Source: an uncultured Clostridia bacterium
Lineage (GTDB): Bacteria; Bacillota; Clostridia; Acetivibrionales; CALMWN01
Length of the DNA stretch: 5,410 nucleotides
Reading direction: 5' to 3'
Assembly: GCA_937873555.1 (NCBI GenBank)
Contig: CALMWN010000382.1
Location: forward strand, 1 to 5,410
Of this stretch, positions 1 to 5,410 are shown in pieces; positions within the stretch are counted from its first letter, which is position 1; every line of letters begins with the position of its first letter. The notes under the pieces were generated by a model, which did not search any database, was not told the DNA's origin, and worked only from the letters and a program-made list of their open reading frames with translations. The translations under genes and the position numbers were made by a program.

Positions 1-630
1 AACCCGATTGGTGTGAAATATCCTGTACAGAAGAAGGGTGACAGAAGCAAATTCGGCCAGGGAACAAACGAACTCGACAGGAATACCCAGGTTGCCATAA
101 CCACAAAATGTAAAAATGTTGAAGCAGCTGCAAGACTGCTTGACTACGGTTATTCTCCAGAAGGCCATCTGCTTTATAATTACGGTATTGAAGGCACAAG
201 CTACAAAATGGTAAACGGTGTTCCGACATACTCGGATACCGTTATGAAGAATCCTGACAAACTTACTGTGGCCCAGGCTATGACTAAATATGCAAGAGGA
301 AATACCAGCGGACCATTCCTCCAGGATAAGGGATATATTCAGCAGTATTATGAACTGCAGCAGCAGAAGGATGCTTTAAAGGCATGGGCTGACCATGACA
401 AGGTCAACAATCTCATTCCGCTTATAACTCCAACTGATGCAGAAAGCTCAGATTTTGCAAAAATCATGAACGATATCATGACTTATGTACAGGAAATGCA
501 GTATAAGATGATTATGGGTACAGAACCTATAAGCAATTTTGATAAGTTCCAGGATCAGCTAAAGAAGATGAATATAGACAAAGCGATCCAGATCAGGCAG
601 GCAGAGCTTGACAGGCTTAACAAGAGATAA
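1..630 (+). CDS. Extracellular solute-binding lipoprotein of a carbohydrate ABC transporter (LplA/YtcQ type), C-terminal part
   Basis: The reading frame is open from base 1 and ends at TAA 628-630, giving 209 visible residues. The N-terminal half, with the expected lipoprotein signal, lies outside the window. The GTG at 13 is an internal codon (the frame starts N-P-I-G-V), not a start. Features typical of large (about 500-560 aa) LplA/YtcQ-family binding proteins are visible. The block EAAARLLDYGYSPEGHLLYN with following GIEGTSY (about residues 41-67) matches the family's 'ARLLDYGYSEEG...NYGIEG' stretch. The C-terminal helix with TYVQEMQYKMIMG and 'ISNFDKFQDQLKKMNIDKAIQI..AELDRLNKR' matches the usual family end. 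Such proteins sit on the outer face of the membrane and deliver oligosaccharide to the permeases. The two permease genes follow on the same strand and the GH105 gene suggests a pectin-derived ligand. The family call is strong; the exact sugar is inferred. Confidence 0.9.
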   Translation, partial: NPIGVKYPVQKKGDRSKFGQGTNELDRNTQVAITTKCKNVEAAARLLDYGYSPEGHLLYNYGIEGTSYKMVNGVPTYSDTVMKNPDKLTVAQAMTKYARGNTSGPFLQDKGYIQQYYELQQQKDALKAWADHDKVNNLIPLITPTDAESSDFAKIMNDIMTYVQEMQYKMIMGTEPISNFDKFQDQLKKMNIDKAIQIRQAELDRLNKR

Positions 631-654
631 TTCCATTATTGCAGATCATTTATG

Positions 655-714
655 ATTTGATGGCCTTTGCCGTACAACAATCAAATTGGTGCAAAGGCCA
701 TCAAATAGATTTTT
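655..714 (+). terminator. Perfect 16-bp hairpin with T-tract after the binding-protein gene (terminator or attenuator)
   Basis: The left arm at 655-670 (ATTTGATGGCCTTTGC) is the exact reverse complement of 691-706, with a 20-nt loop between. Five T residues follow at 710-714, three bases after the stem. It begins 24 bp after the stop codon of the binding-protein gene and lies before the permease genes. This placement is common in sugar ABC operons, where partial termination or 3'-end protection keeps binding protein in excess over membrane components. The large loop and the spacer before the T-tract suggest leaky rather than complete termination; that is inference. Confidence 0.7.
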
Positions 715-766
715 GGGATATAATGTCTCACAAAGTTCACTTGATTATGATAAAATATTTAAAAAG

Positions 767-796
767 TTGACTTATATCCGGAATCTAAATTCTATT
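767..796 (+). promoter_or_regulatory. Weak candidate sigma-A promoter ahead of the permease genes
   Basis: TTGACT (767-772) is a 5/6 match to the -35 consensus. TCTATT (791-796) is a poor 4/6 match to the -10 consensus, at an 18-bp spacing. An A/T-rich run (750-766) lies just upstream. If real, it would allow permease transcription independent of the hairpin upstream. A/T-rich intergenic DNA yields such matches by chance, so this is tentative. Confidence 0.22.
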
Positions 797-816
797 TTTC
801 AATTGTGAATTTTATG

Positions 817-823
817 AAGGGGG
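817..823 (+). promoter_or_regulatory. Shine-Dalgarno site that sets the GTG start of the first permease
   Basis: AAGGGGG lies 10 nt upstream of GTG 834. An ATG at 824 follows it immediately but is too close to the site and opens a frame of only nine codons. The GTG is the only start that gives the full permease. Confidence 0.65.
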
Positions 824-833
824 ATGACAATTT

Positions 834-1787
834 GTGGAATTGAGTACAGTTAAGCAGAATGTACCGGTAAAAGACCTTACATTTGGACAAAGACTGGCTG
901 CCGACCTTAAACGAAACAAGGAATTGTATTTGATGGTCATACCGGTAATTGCATTTTACATCATATTCCATTATGGGCCCATATATGGGGCCGTGATCGC
1001 TTTTAAAACCTATGCTCCGGCGAAGGGAGTCTTGGGAAGCCCTTGGGTAGGCTTCAAACATTTCCAGGACTTTTTCCAAAGCTATTATTTTTGGAGACTT
1101 ATCAGGAACACTTTGACAATAAGCGTTACATCTCTGGTTTTCGGGTTCCCTGCACCAATAATTCTTGCATTGATGATAAATGAATTAAGAAGCAAATATT
1201 TTTCCCGTACTGTACAAACTATTACCTATATGCCTCACTTTGTTTCAATGGTTGTTATTTGCGGCATGATAGTACAGTTTACAAAAGATACCGGTGTTGT
1301 TACAACTTTTCTTTCATTTTTTGGCATGGCAAAGGAAACCATGTTGAATGATCCGAACAAATTTGTGCCCATTTATGTAACTTCCGGCATATGGCAGGAA
1401 GTAGGATGGGGATCAATTATATACCTGGCGGCTCTCACGGGAATTGACCAGGAATTGTATGAAGCTGCCAGGATAGACGGAGCAGGAAGATGGAAGCAGA
1501 CACTGTATATTACCATACCCTGTCTGGTCCCGACAATAATAATTCTATTCATACTAAGAATGGGCAGTATGTTAAATGTAGGTTTTGAGAAAATCATACT
1601 CCTTTACAATCCCGCTACTTATGAAAAAGCGGATGTAATCTCTTCCTTTGTATACCGAAAAGGTATCCAGGAATTCAGCTGGAGTTTCAGTGCTGCTGTA
1701 GGTCTGTTCAATTCGGTAATAAACTTTGCCCTGGTCATGACTTCTAACTGGATTAGCAGAAAAACAAGTGAGACCAGTCTTTTTTAA
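834..1787 (+). CDS. lplB: Carbohydrate ABC transporter permease, LplB/YteP type (CUT1 family)
   Basis: This 317-residue protein is an integral inner-membrane subunit that forms one half of the channel through which the oligosaccharide passes. It has the normal length for the family (about 300-320). After a charged N-terminus (1-29), about six hydrophobic segments can be seen near 31-48, 94-117, 131-149, 178-201, 228-244 and 284-304. The family signature HYGPIYGAVIAFK lies at about 46-58. The EAA loop that contacts the ATPase is intact at 210-229: E210-A-A, G216 and I228-P229. It starts at GTG 834 behind a good Shine-Dalgarno site. The second permease begins 40 bp after its stop, so the two are almost certainly co-transcribed. 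The pairing with a YtcP-type permease and a GH105 enzyme points to pectin oligosaccharides. Family assignment is secure; substrate is inferred from context. Confidence 0.95.
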   Translation: MELSTVKQNVPVKDLTFGQRLAADLKRNKELYLMVIPVIAFYIIFHYGPIYGAVIAFKTYAPAKGVLGSPWVGFKHFQDFFQSYYFWRLIRNTLTISVTSLVFGFPAPIILALMINELRSKYFSRTVQTITYMPHFVSMVVICGMIVQFTKDTGVVTTFLSFFGMAKETMLNDPNKFVPIYVTSGIWQEVGWGSIIYLAALTGIDQELYEAARIDGAGRWKQTLYITIPCLVPTIIILFILRMGSMLNVGFEKIILLYNPATYEKADVISSFVYRKGIQEFSWSFSAAVGLFNSVINFALVMTSNWISRKTSETSLF

Positions 1788-1815
1788 CATAACGTCACTA
1801 GTATACTGAAAGGTG

Positions 1816-1822
1816 GAAGAGG
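1816..1822 (+). promoter_or_regulatory. Shine-Dalgarno site deciding the ATG 1828 start of the second permease
   Basis: GAAGAGG lies 5 nt before ATG 1828. A second purine-rich block, AAGGTGG (1810-1816), lies just upstream. The in-frame GTG at 1813 sits inside these ribosome-binding sequences and has no good site of its own, so the protein should start at 1828, five codons later. Confidence 0.65.
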
Positions 1823-1827
1823 TAATT

Positions 1828-2709
1828 ATGGAGATTAAACAAAGCTATGGAGAAAGAATATTCAATTATTTCAATATTCTTTTCATGCTTTTCGCTATGA
1901 TGCTTACACTTTATCCAATGCTTTATATACTTTTCGCGTCACTTAGCAAGCCGAATGATTTTATGATGCATGAGGGCTTGCTGTATGGACCAATTGGATT
2001 CAGTCTGGCATCATTTAGAGCAGTATTCAAAAATCCGAATATAATTAGCGGCTACGGCAATACCATTATTATTGTGGTAGGCGGTGTTGCTTTGAATATA
2101 TTCATGACCATATTGGGAGCATATTTTCTTTCCAGGAAGAATGTAATGCTCAACAAAGTGATAACATTGATGATTATCTTTACAATGTACTTCCATGGCG
2201 GACTCATACCCTCATATTTGCTTGTAAAGGCACTTCACCTGGACAATACTCTGCTGGCTCTGATAGTTCCCGGAGCCATAAACACTTTCAATATGATCAT
2301 AATGCGAACCGCATTTGCGGCAGTTCCGGACAGTATGGAGGAATCCGCAAAGCTTGATGGTGCGAATCAGTTTGTGATACTTTTCAGAATCATGGTTCCT
2401 CTGGCTCTCCCAACATTAATGGTTCTTGTATTGTACTATGGGGTTGCCCACTGGAATTCCTGGTTCAATGCGATGATCTACCTGCGTAAAAGGACGCTGT
2501 TTCCGCTTCAGTTGATATTGAGGGAAATCATCATTCAGAATGATACTAATTCCATGACAACGGGATCTTCTGCCGATGACAAGGAAATGATAAGTGAGAC
2601 TATCAAGTATGCTGTTATTGTTGTAGCTACCCTTCCGATTCTTTGCCTGTATCCATTCCTTCAGAAATACTTTGTAAAAGGCGTTATGGTTGGAGCGGTA
2701 AAAGGTTGA
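1828..2709 (+). CDS. ytcP: Carbohydrate ABC transporter permease, YtcP/LplC type (CUT1 family)
   Basis: From ATG 1828 the protein has 293 residues, the usual size for YtcP/LplC permeases; the in-frame GTG at 1813 would add five residues but is disfavoured. It is the second membrane-spanning half of the importer. Hydrophobic segments appear near residues 12-38, 78-101, 110-131, 140-160, 188-206 and 261-278. The EAA-type coupling motif for the ATPase is at about 172-194 (E-S-A-K-L-D-G-A, then a 'V-P-L-A-L-P' stretch). The C-terminus, YFVKGVMVGAVKG, is close to the near-invariant family ending. It follows the first permease by 40 bp and precedes the GH105 gene by 47 bp, consistent with one operon. 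No nucleotide-binding subunit is encoded nearby; members of this family are known to use a shared MsmX-type ATPase encoded elsewhere. Confidence 0.95.
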   Translation: MEIKQSYGERIFNYFNILFMLFAMMLTLYPMLYILFASLSKPNDFMMHEGLLYGPIGFSLASFRAVFKNPNIISGYGNTIIIVVGGVALNIFMTILGAYFLSRKNVMLNKVITLMIIFTMYFHGGLIPSYLLVKALHLDNTLLALIVPGAINTFNMIIMRTAFAAVPDSMEESAKLDGANQFVILFRIMVPLALPTLMVLVLYYGVAHWNSWFNAMIYLRKRTLFPLQLILREIIIQNDTNSMTTGSSADDKEMISETIKYAVIVVATLPILCLYPFLQKYFVKGVMVGAVKG

Positions 2710-2743
2710 GGGTGGATTTCTGAAACTGCGATACTTTAAGAAT

Positions 2744-2750
2744 GGGGTGG
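2744..2750 (+). promoter_or_regulatory. Shine-Dalgarno site favouring a TTG start for the GH105 gene
   Basis: GGGGTGG lies 6 nt before TTG 2757. The alternative ATG at 2742 is preceded only by a weak purine run (TTTAAG). The TTG start gives an N-terminus M-N-N-K-D-R, which fits the short polar start usual in this family. Confidence 0.55.
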
Positions 2751-2756
2751 AATTAT

Positions 2757-3851
2757 TTGAATAATAAGGATAGATTATCTGTTAAAACGGCAGAAACGGT
2801 AATGGCCACAGAATCTCCATACACAAAAAAATGGTGTTATGAGCATGGCCTGGTATTGAAAGCTCTGGAAAAGGTCTGGCAGGCAACCGGGGAAGAAAGG
2901 TATTTTGATTTTATAAGGACCAGCACCGATAAGTTTGTTGAACCAAACGGAGTTATAAACACTTATAAGCCGGCAGAATACAATATTGATCATATAAATT
3001 TCGGAAAAGTGCTTTTTGCCTTATTTGAAAAAACAGGTGATGCCAGATACAGGAAAGCCATGGACACCTTAATGCAGCAGCTTGCTGCACATCCCCGGAC
3101 AAATGAAGGGGGATTTTGGCATAAGAATATATACCCCCATCAGATGTGGCTTGACGGTATTTATATGGCTTCCCCGTTTTATGCAGAATTTACGAAGAAA
3201 TTCGGCAGAATCGAAGATTTTGATGACATAGCAAATCAGATAATACTTGCTGACAGGCATATGAGAGATAAGGGTACAGGACTGCTTTACCACGGCTGGG
3301 ATGAAAGCAGAAGTCAGAAATGGTCGAATCCGGACACAGGCTACTCTCCAAACTTCTGGGGCAGAGCAATGGGCTGGTATGCAATGGCTATAGTGGATGT
3401 TCTGGATTTCATGCCTGAAGGACACTATTCACGGGATAAGATACTGAAAATTTTCAATACTATGGCAGAGGCACTATTAAAGTATCAGGACAAGGAAACA
3501 GGCATGTGGTACCAGCTTGTCGATAAAGGAAACAGTGCAGGCAATTATCTTGAGACATCAGCCACCAGTATGTTTGTATATGCTTTGGCAAAGGCGGCAA
3601 GATGCGGATATGCGGACAGCAGTTTTAAGAAGGCTGCGATGAAGGCTTATGAAGGAATTGTCATGAAGTATGTTGTGATTGATCAGCAGGGCCTGGTCAA
3701 TATAAACGGCATATGCAAGGTTGCGGGCCTGGGTGGAAATCCATACCGCGACGGATCATATGAATACTATGTTAATGAGCCTGTAGTGACAAATGACTAC
3801 AAGGGTGTCGGCCCTTTTATAATGGCTAGCGTTGAATGTGAGAATATTTGA
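2757..3851 (+). CDS. yteR: GH105 unsaturated rhamnogalacturonyl/galacturonyl hydrolase (YteR/YesR type), cytoplasmic
   Basis: GH105 enzymes remove the 4,5-unsaturated galacturonic acid left at the non-reducing end of pectin oligosaccharides by polysaccharide lyases, by hydrating the double bond. The preferred TTG start gives 364 residues; ATG 2742 gives 369, the numbering used here. Length fits the family (about 360-380). The conserved block RTNEGGFWHKNIYPHQMWLD (119-138) contains W136 and the presumed catalytic D138. D83 (in NIDHINFGK) matches the second active-site aspartate of YteR. H184 (LLYHGWDES) and the SPNFWGRAMGWY block (202-213) are also present, as is YQDKETGMWYQLVDKG (248-263). 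The whole chain reads as an (alpha/alpha)6 barrel. There is no signal peptide, so it acts in the cytosol on imported sugars, agreeing with the permease genes upstream. All expected active-site residues are intact. Whether it prefers rhamnogalacturonan or homogalacturonan fragments cannot be read from sequence alone. The yteR symbol marks family resemblance, not proven orthology. Confidence 0.93.
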   Translation: MNNKDRLSVKTAETVMATESPYTKKWCYEHGLVLKALEKVWQATGEERYFDFIRTSTDKFVEPNGVINTYKPAEYNIDHINFGKVLFALFEKTGDARYRKAMDTLMQQLAAHPRTNEGGFWHKNIYPHQMWLDGIYMASPFYAEFTKKFGRIEDFDDIANQIILADRHMRDKGTGLLYHGWDESRSQKWSNPDTGYSPNFWGRAMGWYAMAIVDVLDFMPEGHYSRDKILKIFNTMAEALLKYQDKETGMWYQLVDKGNSAGNYLETSATSMFVYALAKAARCGYADSSFKKAAMKAYEGIVMKYVVIDQQGLVNINGICKVAGLGGNPYRDGSYEYYVNEPVVTNDYKGVGPFIMASVECENI

Positions 3852-3859
3852 GAGGGAAA

Positions 3860-3898
3860 ATGGAGATTAATTCCAACGGCAGCGATATCATTATATGA
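3860..3898 (+). other. 12-codon ORF after the GH105 gene, possible stub of a lost gene
   Basis: ATG 3860 opens a frame reading MEINSNGSDIII and stopping at TGA 3896-3898. A GAGAGGG ribosome-binding-like sequence (3850-3856) overlaps the stop codon of the GH105 gene, as if a further operon gene began here. A shift of frame at the stop region adds only six sense codons (YDDMER) before another stop. It could be the remains of a downstream gene removed by deletion, or a chance ORF. No function is claimed. Confidence 0.2.
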
Positions 3899-3917
3899 TG
3901 ACATGGAACGGTAATGT

Positions 3918-3969
3918 AACAGGGCTGCAGCAAAACTATAATTTATTTTAGTTTTGCTGCAGCCCTGTT
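3918..3969. terminator. Bidirectional terminator hairpin between convergent genes
   Basis: A perfect 21-bp inverted repeat has arms at 3918-3938 and 3949-3969 and a 10-nt A/T-only loop (3939-3948). The core GGGCTGCAGC is GC-rich. On the + strand the stem is followed by TTTGATATTTT, a moderate T-tract; on the - strand only a weak T-containing sequence follows. It lies 66 bp after the GH105 stop and 7 bp beyond the stop of the opposing E1 gene, the expected place for a terminator shared by two converging units. Confidence 0.8.
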
Positions 3970-3976
3970 TGATATT

Positions 3977-5410
3977 TTACACACCGAACTTGTTAACTCT
4001 CAACTGCTCGTTGGGTGTGAAGTTGCTCTTAACCACATGACCCTTTAAAGGAAGTATTTTTTCGTGGATAGCATCTATTATCCATTCCGGCTGAGGGAAG
4101 AAATATTGTTCCAGCTCATGTGCGGGTGTGATCCAGTTTTTTGCTCCTACAACCACCGGTGGAGCATCCAGGTAATCAAAAGCCAGCTCACTGACGGTCT
4201 GGGCCATGTCCTTCAAGTGGGAACCACGCTCACAGGCGTCACTGGTCAGGAGTATCCTGCCCGTTTTCTTTACTGACTCAATCACCTTTTCATAGTTGAA
4301 CGGCACAATGCTTCGCGCATCTATTATTTCTACAGAAAGTCCGTATTTCTCTTCAAGGGTTTTAGCCGCATCAAGAGCTCTATATAGTGTAGCACCGACT
4401 GTGAGTATGGTGATATCCTTTCCTGACTTTTTGATATCGGGTTCGCCTATGGGAACTTCGTAGTAACCCTCAGGCACACCTTCAAGATGGAACATTTCAC
4501 CTATATCGTAAATCCTCTGGCTCTCAAAGAATATAACCGGGTCAGTACCCATAAGAGCGCTGTTCATAAGGCCTTTTGCATCGTAAGGGGTTGCCGGGAA
4601 TACTACCTTAAGTCCGGGTATGTGGGCTACCAGTGACGTCCAGTCCTGTGAATGCTGGGCTCCGTATTTGGAGCCTACCGACACCCTGACGACTACAGGC
4701 ATTTTTAATACTCCCGCGCTCATTGCCTGCCACTTGGAAAGCTGGTTGAACACTTCATCCCCTGCCCGGCCAAGGAAATCACAATACATAAGCTCCACGA
4801 CAACCCTGCCGCCTGTCAATGCGTACCCAACCGCAGAGCCAACGATTGCACCTTCTGAAATGGGGGAGTTGAACAATCTGTGATATGGAAGAGCCTCTGT
4901 CAACCCTCTGTATACGGCAAAAGCACCGCCCCAGTCCCTGTTTTCCTCTCCATAGGCTATCAGTGTAGGATCGGTATAGAATTTGTCCAGCAGGGCTTCG
5001 AATATTCCGTCCCTGAGCTGGTAAACCTTGTTCTTTGAAACAGGAACTCCGTCCTGAATACCTACCCTTATTTTCTTTCCAATCTGCTGCAGCCTTGGGT
5101 TTTCTTCCCTGGGTATCAAAACCTCACATTCCCTGTCTTCCATTTTTTCAACCTTTTGATTGGAGAACATGAGGTTGCCTATTGCATTCGGGTTGCTGAC
5201 AAGATTCATTCTGGGAGAAACGCTGTCATCGGTAGCAAGTCTGCAAATCTTTGTTATCAGCTCTTTGGTGCTGCTCCATATTTCAGTAAACGAGTTTTCT
5301 GAAGCAACCTTTGCCTTTATCAGTTCACCTTTGAAGGATGAGATGGAATCCTGGGACTGCCAGGCCTCGATTTCCTCAAAACGCTCTATCGTGCCCATAA
5401 CCTTCCAACT
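3977..5410 (-). CDS. Thiamine-diphosphate-dependent 2-oxoacid/acetoin dehydrogenase E1, alpha tail plus complete beta module (5' end outside window)
   Basis: The frame runs from the right edge to TAA at 3979-3977, 477 visible residues. Numbering is from the ATG at 5398, which may be internal: four codons (S-W-K-V) precede it in frame and GGAAGG sits only 2 nt upstream. Residues about 10-65 (EIEAWQSQDSI..., a helical stretch, then DDSVSPR) resemble the end of an E1 alpha subunit. A linker of about 50 residues follows. From about 121 an E1 beta module is complete. It has YGEENRDWGGAF (149-160), SPISEGAIVGSAVGYA with presumed cofactor-activating E182, the metal/TPP-face block ELMYCDFLGRAGDE, the loop GAQHSQDW with H249, HIPGLKVVFPATPYDAKGL, and the C-terminal transketolase domain (DITILTVGATLYRALDAAK to PQPEWIIDAI). 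The likely product is a single-chain alpha/beta E1, which decarboxylates a 2-oxoacid or cleaves acetoin and passes the acyl group to a lipoyl E2. The exact substrate (branched-chain oxoacid, pyruvate, acetoin) cannot be decided here. It converges on the sugar operon and appears unrelated to it. Confidence 0.88.
   Translation of the reverse strand, partial: SWKVMGTIERFEEIEAWQSQDSISSFKGELIKAKVASENSFTEIWSSTKELITKICRLATDDSVSPRMNLVSNPNAIGNLMFSNQKVEKMEDRECEVLIPREENPRLQQIGKKIRVGIQDGVPVSKNKVYQLRDGIFEALLDKFYTDPTLIAYGEENRDWGGAFAVYRGLTEALPYHRLFNSPISEGAIVGSAVGYALTGGRVVVELMYCDFLGRAGDEVFNQLSKWQAMSAGVLKMPVVVRVSVGSKYGAQHSQDWTSLVAHIPGLKVVFPATPYDAKGLMNSALMGTDPVIFFESQRIYDIGEMFHLEGVPEGYYEVPIGEPDIKKSGKDITILTVGATLYRALDAAKTLEEKYGLSVEIIDARSIVPFNYEKVIESVKKTGRILLTSDACERGSHLKDMAQTVSELAFDYLDAPPVVVGAKNWITPAHELEQYFFPQPEWIIDAIHEKILPLKGHVVKSNFTPNEQLRVNKFGV

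Noticed and set aside
741..756. Alternative promoter-like sequence TTGATT ... TAAAAT
   Set aside because: The spacing between the two elements is far below 16 bp, and no suitable -35 exists at the right distance from either TATGAT (746) or TAAAAT (751).
824..853. Nine-codon minicistron (MTICGIEYS) overlapping the GTG start of the first permease
   Set aside because: Its ATG directly abuts the Shine-Dalgarno sequence with no spacer, so initiation there is unlikely. A regulatory leader role cannot be supported.
974..983. Short palindrome ATGGGCCCAT
   Set aside because: It lies inside the codons for the conserved permease motif HYGPIYGAV and is explained by coding constraint.
792..1079. Minus-strand 95-codon open frame opposite the start of the first permease
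   Set aside because: It is antisense to a well-supported permease gene, has no recognisable domain, and its GPIYGPIM stretch merely reflects a near-palindromic DNA segment encoding the permease's own conserved GPIYG motif.
3069..3425. Minus-strand 118-codon open frame within the GH105 gene
   Set aside because: It is a shadow of the highly conserved core of GH105, with no family features, no ribosome-binding context and an unlikely composition.
4620..4883. Plus-strand 87-codon open frame within the E1 gene
   Set aside because: It is antisense to the conserved E1 beta core. The low-complexity T/S/P-rich translation is typical of a shadow frame.

Overview
The window looks like a chromosomal segment from a Gram-positive, anaerobic, plant-polysaccharide-degrading Clostridia-type bacterium (Ruminiclostridium/Acetivibrio-like). 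This is inferred from AT-leaning codon use, strong purine-rich Shine-Dalgarno sites, GTG/TTG starts and the protein families present. I had no database access, so all family calls rest on recognised motifs.

Positions 1-3851 (+ strand) carry the distal part of a carbohydrate-uptake operon. In order it holds the C-terminal part of an LplA/YtcQ-type solute-binding lipoprotein (cut by the left window edge), an LplB/YteP-type permease, a YtcP/LplC-type permease, and a GH105 unsaturated rhamnogalacturonyl/galacturonyl hydrolase of the YteR/YesR kind. Together they describe a route for pectin (rhamnogalacturonan-type) fragments. The binding protein captures an oligosaccharide released outside by a polysaccharide lyase, and the two permeases carry it across the membrane. 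The cytoplasmic GH105 enzyme then removes the unsaturated uronic acid at its non-reducing end. No transporter ATPase is present in the window, as is usual for this family, which borrows a shared MsmX-type ATPase.

The 203-bp gap after the binding-protein gene (631-833) holds a perfect 16-bp inverted repeat followed by a T-tract. It is probably a terminator or attenuator that lets the binding protein be made in excess over the permeases. A weak candidate promoter lies downstream of it.

The operon ends in a 125-bp gap (3852-3976) with a perfect 21-bp inverted repeat that can serve as a terminator for both converging transcription units. Just before it, a 12-codon ORF with its own Shine-Dalgarno-like sequence may be the stub of a lost gene.

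Positions 3977-5410 (- strand) encode the C-terminal part of a thiamine-diphosphate-dependent 2-oxoacid (or acetoin) dehydrogenase E1. A complete E1 beta module is preceded by what looks like the tail of an E1 alpha module, so the gene is probably a single-chain alpha/beta fusion that continues beyond the right edge. It has no evident link to the sugar operon.

I found no CRISPR array, tRNA, rRNA, insertion sequence or phage gene, and no convincing sign of a previously undescribed system. The points worth a second look are the two hairpins, the start-site choices, the possible gene stub and the E1 fusion.
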